Origin: Paralichthys olivaceus
Taxonomy: Eukaryota; Chordata; Actinopteri; Pleuronectiformes; Paralichthyidae
Length of the DNA: 64,000 nucleotides
NCBI RefSeq assembly: GCF_024713975.1
Contig: NC_091099.1
Span: forward strand, 14,179,501-14,243,500
Direction of reading: 5' to 3'
Shown here in pieces: positions 17,263 to 27,459 of the stretch. The translations under genes and the position numbers were made by a program. The notes below the pieces were generated by a model, which was not told the origin of the DNA, made no database searches, and saw only the letters and a program-made list of their open reading frames with translations. The stretch's first letter is position 1. Each line of letters opens with the position of its first letter.

Positions 17263-18160
17263 GAGGGCTAAGTGGAAGCTTTCCAAGGTCGACAGCGTGA
17301 TGAACCTCAGGACTCTACCTGAACTGTGTCCTGGTCACAGCATGGTGCCTGTCCTCCAGTTCCATTGTCAAAAAAACATCACACATCAGTTCTCTCTGGC
17401 CTCATTGAAGTCTGCCGAGTTAGAAAGATATTGGGTAAAGCTGGATTCCCCGGACTCTGGATTTCTCAACTGTGATAAAAAACGAATTTTCCTTTTATCA
17501 CTTATTAAGGGCTTGACCTGGTTCGGTCTCTCGTTGGGAGAAAACGTCATTCTTCCTACAATGGCACATCAGATATAAGGTTAAAGCTTGAAGTGAATGA
17601 AAGCACAGCATTGGCATTAAGGGCATACAGATATTCTCTATATGAGCTATGCAATATTTGTACATGCGGTGTGTTGCTTAAATTCATGCTAGCCTGTTTT
17701 TCTTGAGCACGTTGACAATCATATATTACTGTTCTCCAGTTAAATGAAGGGCTCTGTCTTCTGAATTCATTGTGGTAGCTTTCATCTGCCTCAGCCATTA
17801 TCATGAGATGGTAGTTACAGCCATCCTTTGGATACACATGTTACAGTATTTTTATGTGACTTCAGGTATTTTTGATAAATGCTTTTTTCTGGTGTGTACT
17901 GGTAGTCTGTGTAGTGAACTGCATTTGTGTGAAAAAAAGTATGAAAGAATATTTCAGGAGGAATCCAGGAGGCCTCACTTGCAGCAACATCACTTCCTTA
18001 TAGCCTCCGCCACAACCCACCCACCCATGATGATCAAGCAGTGTGCACAGTAAAGATCAGGAAATGAATGAGTGCGCCTCCCCATCATAAGAGCTGTAAT
18101 AACTTGTTAAGCAGGATGTGATCAAGAGCCAGCTGCCTCAGCATTCACAGGCATGATTAC

Positions 18161-18163
<3 letters not shown>

Positions 18164-18199
<36 letters not shown>
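18164..18199. repeat. (AC)18 microsatellite
   Basis: Uninterrupted AC dinucleotide run downstream of cib2. Confidence 0.97.
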
Positions 18200-18202
<3 letters not shown>

Positions 18203-18782
18203 AACTCAGTGGAAGCTGCAGGAAATGGCCTCTGTGATGTGAGCCAATGATTAATAGAATCTGGGTTCCAGGCTGTTGGTTGCAGATTTGCATCAGTTAT
18301 ATTATACCAGGTACAGTGCACAATGTTGTTTTTGTGCAGTGGATGTTTTTTTAGGTACAGGATGTGCGAAGGAGTCAGACGCTGGGTACATGCAGAATAT
18401 TTCATTATGAAAAAATGAAAAAAGCATCTGCTTAGAGTCTGACTGTAGTCGTCTTTCAGTGGCTGCAAAATAAATGTGACCTGGTTAGTTGGCGCTGAGT
18501 CAGACAGATGCAAGATTCACAAAGTAGAAACTAGGACGCAAGCCACAGCAAAAGAAAACATGGCAAACAACATGTCAGTTTTGTGTGTGGGGAGGAAGCA
18601 GTTCAGGTCTGTTTCCAGTTGCATGAAGCTCTTGGTAATGATTTAAAATGCATAATATTTACTGCAGCAAGACATAAACATAATTAATCCAGAAGTTTTA
18701 CTGTGTTCACTCAGATTGTAATGATCTATTGTTACCTCAGGTTATGTTTTCACTCCTGTGAACAAGATTATACAGAAATGAC

Positions 18783-18966
18783 TCGAGGGATTACCACAAA
18801 ACGTGGTGGAGTAATGCACTATTGGTCCGAGAAGAACCCATGAAATTTTAGTGCTGATCTGGATCAGGGAGCAGATTCAGGAATTCAGTACCACAGTACC
18901 ATTTTCACTGATTTTCCATGGAGTAAGTCATGGATCTTGGGACTGATATCAATGAGTGTGTGGAAT
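18783..18966 (+). repeat. Dispersed repeat family A, diverged copy
   Basis: Shares the ordered blocks GATCTGGATCAGGG, TCATGGATCTTG and GACTGATATCAATGAGTGTG with the copies at 20773, 26221, 42803 and 46899. It lacks the 5' block. The transposon class is not clear to me. Confidence 0.6.
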
Positions 18967-19579
18967 GTGTTTATGCTTGATCAAATTTAAGGCGAGTGCT
19001 AGCTCTACCTTGTGCCATTCTAGTTCAGACTGGACCTTGTATGTGGCAGCAGACAAAAAAACAAACAAGCAGCATCTGAGCAAACAGCAAAATATAAGTC
19101 TACACAACAGAGCCATAATCTTTAAGGCCGTCCAAACTAAAGCGGAGAGGATGTGATCCTGAGTGTGGATTGAGACTGAGTGAGGAGGCGGATGTTGAAG
19201 TCAGTTAAACAGTGTCCAATCCACAGGGCAGCCAGTTAATTCACTCCATTATCTCCAGTTCCCTTTATGGGGCCAGTATCAAGTATTCGGGGCAACGCAG
19301 TGCTGATTGTGTGGCCTCATTAATTAACCGAGAACATCTGTTAATTACGATTCCAGCAGAGAAGCTTCTGGCTCGCTGTGATACTTGGGCTGTAAAGTAG
19401 CCCCGACAGCAACCAACAGTTTCTGAGGATGAGATGATCCAAACTGTGAGTGAACCTCACGCTGGTCTCTCTTCAAAGAACCTTGTTTATTTAAATTTGA
19501 GCAGATTCCAGATGGTGACTTTAGATTTAACAGCATGATGACAGTGGAGGAAGTAGGAAGTATTTAGGAAATATTTATT

Positions 19580-19700
19580 ACCTTTGTCTGTTTGTTGGTT
19601 GGTTTATTTTTTTTTGGTGGGATTACAGGAAAAACTGTTTCCGCCTGAGAAGAAGAATTTTGGTGTGGATTCAGATTAAAGGGTGGATACAGAATTTGTA
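19580..19700 (+). repeat. Dispersed repeat family A, short diverged copy
   Basis: Contains CTGTTTGTTGGTTGGTTT, GGATTACAGGAAAAAC and TTTTGGTGTGGATTCAGAT in the family order. Weakest of the copies. Confidence 0.4.
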
Positions 19701-20772
19701 AATTATGTTTTGTGACAAATACATTATTCCGGTTATCAGGTTTATATTTCTTCAATAAGAACCAGACAATCATGTGCAGGATTGTTTTGGATGTGGTGGA
19801 GGTATGTACCTCGCTGAAAGCCATGCTCGTTCATCCATAAATACTTTTTCATTCTCCACAATGACTGAACAAACTCACCTGCTGATGAAGGCTATGCCAT
19901 GTGATGGAAAGTGCAGAGAGAAAACCAGTAAGTGGCCTTCAAGTTGAATGTGTTACTATTTCTGAGAGCAAGAATCAAGCTTTAACGTGTCTTCACAAGT
20001 TCCTTAACACATTTTAAAACAAGTTATTACTCAGGATGAGTATTTTAAAATATGTTTAATTTATTAACTTACTTTGATAAACACAAAAAATCTGTTAAAA
20101 ACAATATTACAGTGAAAACAATTCACTACATGTTTATGTCCCTTTAAGTGTTACCAGTAGGGGAAATCCTTTTTAATGTGTTCTATCTAATAGTAGTAAT
20201 CTCTTGAGTTTTCATAATTCATTTCCACATCACAGCACATATGATTCAGTGTTTCTCTTATTTTGCATTAATCTATGTAAATCGCACACACTGATTAATA
20301 GATAATCAGGCAGCATCATTGACACTTCATCATTAGGATGTCAACTGTTAAAGTTTCAGAAATATCTAAATATTGTCACTGAAGTGTTATCTTCACAGAA
20401 TTTTTACTGGAGTCACAAAAACTGTATTTGGAAATGAAAAAAGCAGTAAATGATTGAATATAATAAATGAAATTTCAGCATCTTTTCTCTACATTGCTGT
20501 CATATACAGTCATTTGACATCTGTATGCAAATCCAGTTTCCTGTTAGTGAAGTGCAGCACTGATGGTAGCTGCCTGTCAAACATTTACATGGATCACTGT
20601 TAAATACAATAGCCTACACATAAGGGTTTCTGTTGAATCATTATGACCTCATCATGTTTTATTAGGTCTCTTTTCAAATGAGGTGCATAACATGAGGAGA
20701 ACATGCAGTTCAAGGCATGAGTTTGATACATTTTAAGGGCCAATCTAGGAAATGCATCTATTTTATCCGGAT

Positions 20773-21055
20773 GTATTACCTCTGACAAGGAGGTTATGTT
20801 TTTATTGCTGTTTGTCTTTAAGCAGGATTACAAAAAAAAACTACAGTTCTCTTAAAGATTCTCTTAAACCTTGGTGGAACGGGGTGAGACAGTTGCCAAG
20901 AAAGGATCCAATACAGTTTTGCATGGATCCTAACAAAGGGGCAGATCCAGGATTTTTTTAATCACTTTGTTTAAAATTGTGAGATCAGGTAAAAATCAGG
21001 CATGTTTATGGAACTGAAATGTATGAGTGTGGGAAATTTGGTGCAGCTGGTTTGA
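20773..21055 (+). repeat. Dispersed repeat family A
   Basis: Starts with TTACCTCTGACAAGGAGGTT and continues through GCAGGATTAC, ACCTTGGTGGAA, GGGGCAGATCCAGGA, AATCAGGCATGTTT and AAATTTGGTGCAG. This is the family A block order over nearly its full length. Confidence 0.75.
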
Positions 21056-21577
21056 ATTTTTGTTTCTTCTTAGGAAATATATTCAGACTGATATCTTTGA
21101 AACATGTTTCCTTTACCGGAAATCTCAGAGAAATTTGAAAATCATAGAGCACATTGAATACGCTTAAGATTGCAACTGTGGATGAGGAACATTTCCCTGA
21201 ACATAAACCACATTGCACTGCACATTATAAACTGCAGGGGAACAGCTTATATTTTCCCTCTGTAAAGTTTCATTGCAGCTTCAGGAACTTCTCATATTTA
21301 GGTCTGTGCTGAACATTGTTTTCCTTTATATCAAGAAGGATTCACATAATCACATCCCAAATCCTAAATCCCTGCAGTACACCCAGCTCCATATCAGCTG
21401 AATAATAATGAAATGAGGGTCTTTGCGTCCGCCTGGTGGACTCTGCCATCTTTATCTGAACACAGGGTTTCTATTGAAATAAAATAAGTCTTGACGAAAC
21501 ACAAATTCACTATTGATCCATGTATGGGTTCATGTTAAATTAATTGTTTTATGAAAGTTCGGTATACAGTGTGCACT

Positions 21578-21583
21578 TTATTT
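21578..21583 (-). promoter_or_regulatory. Polyadenylation signal for sh2d7
   Basis: TTTATT on the plus strand is AATAAA on the minus strand, about 200 bases past the sh2d7 stop codon and the first canonical hexamer I see downstream. Confidence 0.5.
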
Positions 21584-21780
21584 GGTTCATTTAGAAAATG
21601 TAAAGGCATCATCATTTTTAAATAAATACATTGAAAACAAAAAAACATTTGAATATTTATGAACACGTAGGTTTAAACTGAACATATGAAATAAGTTGTC
21701 ACAGGGTGAATATTAGTAGCACAGTAGTGTCAGAGGGAAATAAGTCAACATGTTCTTCAGTGGCTGATTACTGAGACTCT

Positions 21781-23541
21781 TCACCATTTCCACATGGCCC
21801 ATTTCCTTTTGTCATTCTGCAGAAGATTATCATTATTAAATATGATGAATGACAATTATATTTGGAGATTTAAGTATTTGAATGAAAGACATTTGAATAC
21901 ATTACTAACCTTTAATGCCTTGGGTTTGACGTTCTCGGGAGGCTCGTAAGTGTTATTGTTGGTGTTAGGATGAACTGAGTCCTCGTGCACAGAAATCTGC
22001 TGGTATTTGTTGTCTTCAGAGAAGTGATTGAAGAGGGCCACACCGGGGACCTCAGCGTACAGTGACTCACCACTCTGCTCTGGTGTCAGTGAGCTGGACT
22101 CAGACGCTGCAGTGTGTGGGCTGCCAGATTTACCAGCCAGGTGATAAACGGCATGGTCTAGACCACATTGGTCTGACTGCGGGTGACTGCACATGTCTTG
22201 TCTGACGGGCTTGGGAGAAAGTCTTGGTAGGGTGTGCGGGGGTGTCCTCAGCCTGTTACAGTGCTCCCCGTAGCTCTCTAGCGGGCTGAGTTCGGTGAAT
22301 GGAGACGATCCTTGTCCTGACGGAGGACTTAACCGAATGACAGTCTGATTCTGGGCGGTGGATCTCTCGGGCCTTCCTTGATTGTCTCCAGGTAAATGGC
22401 CCTGAAAGATGTGTTGGGATCTTGATACTTCCCTAGGTGACTGCTTCCTGATCTGAGCATACAAAACACCGTCCTGGTTGTGCAGGGGGCCGGTGTCAAA
22501 GTGCCTGTTCCTCTGAGGCAAAGGTGGCACTTCCTGTTGGACACAACAAGCAACCTTGTTTAAAATCTGCTCAGAGATACTGATTCTTCAACATTTACTT
22601 CAGCTGTACTCACCTCTCGTGTCCTGTTGCTCTGCGGCGGCTGAGTGCATGACCGCTCAGAGGGCAAGTCAATCCGTTGTTTTGGCACATTTTTACCAGT
22701 TCTGACAGAAGCCACAGGTTTTTCTTTGGGACAGATCTGGACAGTATCGTATAGCTCTTCGTTCATCACCTGCATGAATGCAAAAACAAAAAAAAGTAAG
22801 ACCTATTTGTTCTTGATCAATTTTACCCAAAGAAAGTGACTCGAACTCACCTCAAAACAGGAGGATGTCAGAAATTCTCCAAACGGTTTGAATGGGCTTG
22901 ACATGTAGAATTCTATCAGCTGAGGTACTGTGTCATGTCCCTCATTGTCTCCACAGACTATAAACTGCCCTTCTTCATTTTGGTTTATCACAAAGTGTCG
23001 ACACCGATCTTTGCCTCTGCAACAAGAAAAAAATGTTTGTTAAAGTCTTAGGTCTCTGCACAATGGTAAAATGATAACAATTTGAAATGGAGTTTAGTGG
23101 AAATTACTGAAACAACACAGAAAGGCACAACAACACACACAACACAACGCAATGTTCATACTGAGCCATTACTTACTTATAGGAGAGTATGTACCCGATG
23201 GCCTTATCACTGAGACGGACCAGGAAACAGCCCGGCTCCCTTTCTCTGAGTATTTCTTCAGCATCCCTGGAGATAAAAGAAGAAAAGACGCAGAAGTTAA
23301 TACTCAATACTTTGGCTTATATCAAAAGAAAGTGAGTAATCTCGAGCAGTTTAATATTTAACAAGGTTTCCTCAATGGATACTTACTTTCTGGTGATAAA
23401 GCCCAGGAACCAGTTGGGGAATAAACCGTTGTGGACGATGAGGGGTACTTGAGTGTCTATGAACCACTTTGATGCCAGGTCCCTCAGTTTTCCTTGGGTC
23501 ATTACAGTTTGAGAACTCCTGTGTTTTTCTCTGGGCTCCAT
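21781..23541 (-). CDS. sh2d7: SH2 domain-containing protein 7
   Basis: Cytoplasmic adaptor with one N-terminal SH2 domain, related to SH2D2A and SH2D4. It binds phosphotyrosine partners; its exact role is poorly known. Coding exons (minus): 23541-23387, 23266-23177, 23016-22851, 22769-22614, 22533-21910, 21816-21781, all GT-AG, 408 aa (human about 451). The SH2 domain spans roughly residues 44-135: NWFLGFITRK opens it, and EPGCFLVRLSD contains the phosphotyrosine-binding Arg, followed by GYILSYKGKDRCRHFVI. The rest is low-complexity and proline-rich, with Tyr motifs that could be phosphorylated (ELYDTV, VLYAQI, SLYAEV, NTYEPP). The chosen ATG gives MEPREKHRSS, which lines up with the human start relative to the SH2 domain. 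Two upstream exons could extend the protein (see findings). The last exon encodes only 11 residues. Confidence 0.9.
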
Positions 23542-23977
23542 CCTCACTCGGTCCTGATCAAAGCCGCACAGACACTCAGTGATGACAGCCTGCTTTTGTC
23601 TCCTAACATACACAACAAGGCTCCACCTGACCTCATTTGTTTATTTTCCAGGACATGTCAAACAGAAAATTCAAAGCAGCTCACTGTTCACCTCATTGCT
23701 ACTGGAAAAACTGTTTACTGTTTCTCACATGTTTTTTTATACCTTGTAATATTAACAGTTTAATCACAATATACAATAATTTAAATCCAATGGTCTACAA
23801 AATCTATGCGGAATCCACAAAGAACTTTCTGACTTTAAAAAGAATGCTGTAGTCCCTAGTCATTCAAAGACTATCTATCTAAAATTAAATGATAAAAAAA
23901 TAAAATCGTAAAATTAAAGTTATTTAAAATCTTCTTTAGATGAGATAAGTGAGTCTTCATTAAAGCAAAGTTCTTAC

Positions 23978-24223
23978 CTTGAAGAAACAATTCAGACAGT
24001 TCCTAAAGGATGGTGATTTTGGATTTTTCCAATCCTTCGACCCTGAAAAGATCTTTTCCAATCTCGGTTTTTGGTTCTCGTACAGTGGGCACTTCTCAAA
24101 CCCTGGGAAAAGAATAGAAATTAACACGGATTCTTTCTTGTTTAAAGCTCAGATGCTGTCGTTTCTGATCGAGTTCATACCTTCAGTTGAGGCTGACAGT
24201 GTGGGGTTTGAACCTGGAGTCAT
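23978..24223 (-). other. Candidate upstream coding exons of sh2d7
   Basis: Two minus-strand segments, 24223-24181 and 24102-23978, form an open frame starting at ATG (MTPGSNPTLS). They are separated by a GT-AG intron (CTGAAG/GTATGA and TTCCCAG/GG) and end at AAG/GTAAGA in phase 0. A phase-0 acceptor exists at 23590 that leads in frame into the sh2d7 exon. Together they would add 72 residues. They could equally be 5' UTR. Confidence 0.35.
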
Positions 24224-26220
24224 GTCGGCAAACATTAAAAACCCTTCCCTCCACTTCTCATCAGTCTGTGATCTGCTATCAAAGGTGTTCTGAGGGAGTT
24301 CACTCCAGACATGAGGAGATATAGACAGATGACATTAAGAAAATTACATACTTTTTTCCACCGACTCGGAAAGCAGTGGCGCTCAGGAACGACACAATAA
24401 CAGTTTGTACGTCTCATTTGCATGAAAGAGGCGGCTAAACAAATAAGAGCTTCCTGAAGAGAGACGGAAAAAGAGCTGTACAGAAAATGTGGTTTGTGCA
24501 TACGAGTGCATTGGTTTGCCGGAGGAGGTTGTTTTACCCACAGACTGTCTGATTTACTGTAATGGGAGCTGAGCTGTGTCACCATGATCTCTTGTGTTTC
24601 CTCATTTGGGTTTACGCTAAATTCTGGTTCTAGTTGATAAGGCAGGTATGAAGGAGTGGAAATATTTGAGAAAACCTGCAGAGACATTGGCAGTCATAAC
24701 CCAAACCCCTAAAAAATCTGATATTTCCCAGCCTTCCTTGTCATTAATAAATACTCATACCCTCCACTGCTGAGACAGTCGTCATGAGTCACCTTCAGGA
24801 GTTCCAGCTCCAAGTTGAGGAACAGTATAGGAACTCCCTGTGGGGGAGAGACAATAACCAGAAACAGTCTTTGTCATACTGAGCAGGATGAGACTGGATT
24901 TTATTCCCCTATGTCTCAGTGTGAGGACTCACTGCACCTGTTGTCTGTAAATTCAACTGATTAAAGCGTTAAAAGTAATCCTGGAAAAGCTAATGAGAGC
25001 TGGCTACACTTTGAAAAAGAAAGCAACTTCCAAACCCCCCTACCATTGGCCACAGACCTATTGATGCTATCATAACATGAAGAGGAAACAAATACCAGCC
25101 CCACCATTTAGGACATACAGTACATATTTTCCTTGTATGACTAAGTATTGCAACACGCCAGGACCTAGAATTTCAACATCATCTTAACTGTGCTGTCTTC
25201 TGGTTTTGAATGTCTTTGTGAGTCACTATCTGCTCCTCTGGGGGTGTGAACAGGTTTGGGGTCAAATTATTTCTCTGCTTCTGTTTGTAAAAAGTCCATT
25301 ACCATAGAATCATGATTTGTGCATACTATGTAAATGTGCAAAGAATGAATTGTTAACAACAAGGAATAAAGACAGTAGCAATACAGTACAGTATATTTTT
25401 CTGATAAATGTAGAAAAAGGAGGCAGATTTGTTTCATCAGACAGTTGCCAGGCAGAAGGTTGTTTGAGATATTTTTAAAGTATTGTGGCAACATACCCAA
25501 GAGGAGGATGTGGGTCTTTAAAAGGTCACAAGTCTGTTGACGCCTGTTAAATGTCAGTAGAACAGCATCACATCAGTTTTTCTTACACCTTCCTTTTAAC
25601 GTTTGGGTAAAACTAGCATCACAAACAATAATAATGCAACTTGAATAAAACACTTTTGCACAAGTATCTCAGGTGGTTTGTTGGGTTTCATTGCATTGCA
25701 GTTATATAAAAGAGTTTGCACGGAGAAAATGTATAGGTGCACTTCCAAGCATAGATCACCCATCACTATTCATTCCCACATGCATCATGTTATAACAAGA
25801 GTGCATCCATAAAGCATCTTGAACATCTTCATCCAGTATCATACATGGTTCATTTTACTATTATATATAGCTGTATAATTACAGGGTAACTTTACAGTTT
25901 GAGACTTGATCACAGAGAATGTGCAGTAACTCTACAAAGTGTTGAGGATGTTAGATCTCATATCATTAAACTGTTAAAAACCGCCGTCTTTCAGCCCAAT
26001 AACATTTTAACATTAGTGATACTTTTCTCTCAGCCTGCAGAAGCCTTGTAGCACTGAGCAGGGATTTCAGACGAAACGCTGGATTCAACTGTCAGAGCAG
26101 GTAACAAGTTAAATATTCTCATATAAATATTTTATATTTTATTTCACTTTCAGTTATTCCCTAGCATCAAAATGTATTTTATCCTTTTTCATTTTTTTAA
26201 ACTTTTTGTGTATTATGTGT

Positions 26221-27090
26221 ATTATTACCTCTGCCAAGGAGGTCGTGTTTTGGTCTGCGTTTGTTTATTAGTAGGATTACACACAAAATACTCAAGGAAA
26301 AACATATTTTAGTGTGGATCTAGATCCGGGGGCAGATCCAGGAATTTTCTTTCACTTTCTTTAACATAGATAGAGATCCGGCCTTTTCAACATTTTCCTT
26401 GATTTCTCAGGGAATAACTCATGGATCTTCATGAAAACACAAAACAGGCATGTTTGGGGGACTGATATTTATGAGTGTGTGTGGTGTGCAGGGTTATTAT
26501 AGTTAACGAAAACTAAGACTAAAACTAAAACTAGCAATGAAAAAATAATTTAGTTAACTGAAATAAAAATAAAAACGACAATTACAAAAAAACCCAAAAC
26601 GAAATAAAAACTACAATGAACAATGCGAAACTAAATAAAACTAAATTGAATTGCAGATAAATTCAGCTTCGTTTTCGTTTCGTTTTCCCCCTGGATTACT
26701 GTCTGTCCTGCAGGTGATGGTTAAAGAATGAAATTAAAGGACTTGATAAACCATATTTGGTGTCACACATTGTTTCATCCTTTTTCAGCTTCTACAAGTC
26801 AAGGCTTTCTCGTAATACCTGGAAAAACTAGAACCAAGACTAAAACTAAATAAAAACTAAACTGAAACTAGTCGATTCCTCAACATAAAAACTAAACTAA
26901 AACTACAAAATCACTTGTTGAACTAACTAAAAATAAACTGAAATAAAAAAGCAAACTGAAAAACTAAATAAAAATAAAAACTAATGAAAATTTCAAAACT
27001 ATAATAACCTTGGTGTGGTGCAAGTAATAATCTGGATCTAGTGAATTCATAGGGGGACTTTGGCCTCAGCACAGGTATGCCCTATACTGA
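26221..27090 (+). repeat. Dispersed repeat family A, interrupted copy
   Basis: The left part (26221-26487) begins TTACCTCTGCCAAGGAGGT and runs through GATCCGGGGGCAGATCCAGG to ACTGATATTTATGAGTGTG. The right part resumes after 27011 with GGTGCAAGTAATAATCTGG and GGGGGACTTTGGCCTCAGC. The foldback element at 26488-27010 sits between them. Confidence 0.7.
26488..27010. mobile_element. Non-autonomous foldback (MITE-like) element
   Basis: About 520 bases bounded by terminal inverted repeats GGTTATTATAGTT and AACTATAATAACC. The body is built of AACTAAAAACTAAA-type runs, largely arranged as inverted halves around a central non-repetitive stretch near 26690-26820. It has no coding capacity. It is inserted in a family A repeat; the target-site duplication is not clear to me. 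Confidence 0.75.
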
Positions 27091-27326
27091 GAGCTTCTGG
27101 TTTATATTTGATTTTACTTATAGTTATAATTAAAATACACAAGTTATAGTTAAAATATTTTACAAAAATGTAATTATACCTTAACTTCTTTTTTTATATT
27201 TTTATGTAAAATGTCATTTTATTTTTATTGAGTGTTATTAGCAGAAAGTCATGCTGCTGCTCACCTTGTGAAACAGCACCACCCAGCGGTGCTCCTGCCT
27301 CACACATGAACTACACTTTGAAGTGA

Positions 27327-27346
27327 ACTACATTTCCCGTGCTGCC
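27327..27346 (+). promoter_or_regulatory. ZNF143/THAP11-type promoter motif
   Basis: ACTACATTTCCCGTGCTGCC matches the ACTACANNTCCC-type promoter element bound by ZNF143 (Staf), 133 bases before the tbc1d2b start codon in CpG-rich DNA. A partial second copy (GAACTACACTTT) lies just upstream. Confidence 0.5.
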
Positions 27347-27459
27347 CCGGGGCAGGTGGCAGACAGTCATGCGGAGGGAAGCAGCAGTGGGCATCCGCCG
27401 CTGCGCCGCTGCACAGAGAACACGAAGAAGAAGAAGAAGAAGAGGAAAGTTGGGGAAAG

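Larger units (their letters stand above)
17263..21780. other. Convergent region between cib2 and sh2d7
   Basis: This 4.5 kb region contains the cib2 3' UTR, of undefined length with a possible AATAAA at 18469-18474, and the sh2d7 3' UTR on the other strand. Between them are an (AC)n repeat and three decayed copies of one dispersed repeat family. No exon with splice support was found; the open frames here are short and unremarkable. Confidence 0.55.
23542..27459. other. Divergent region between sh2d7 and tbc1d2b
   Basis: Head-to-head intergenic region of 3.9 kb. It holds candidate sh2d7 upstream exons (23978-24223, minus), AT-rich DNA without exon-like structure to about 26220, a family A repeat split by a foldback element (26221-27090), and a CpG-rich tbc1d2b promoter from about 27290. 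Confidence 0.55.
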
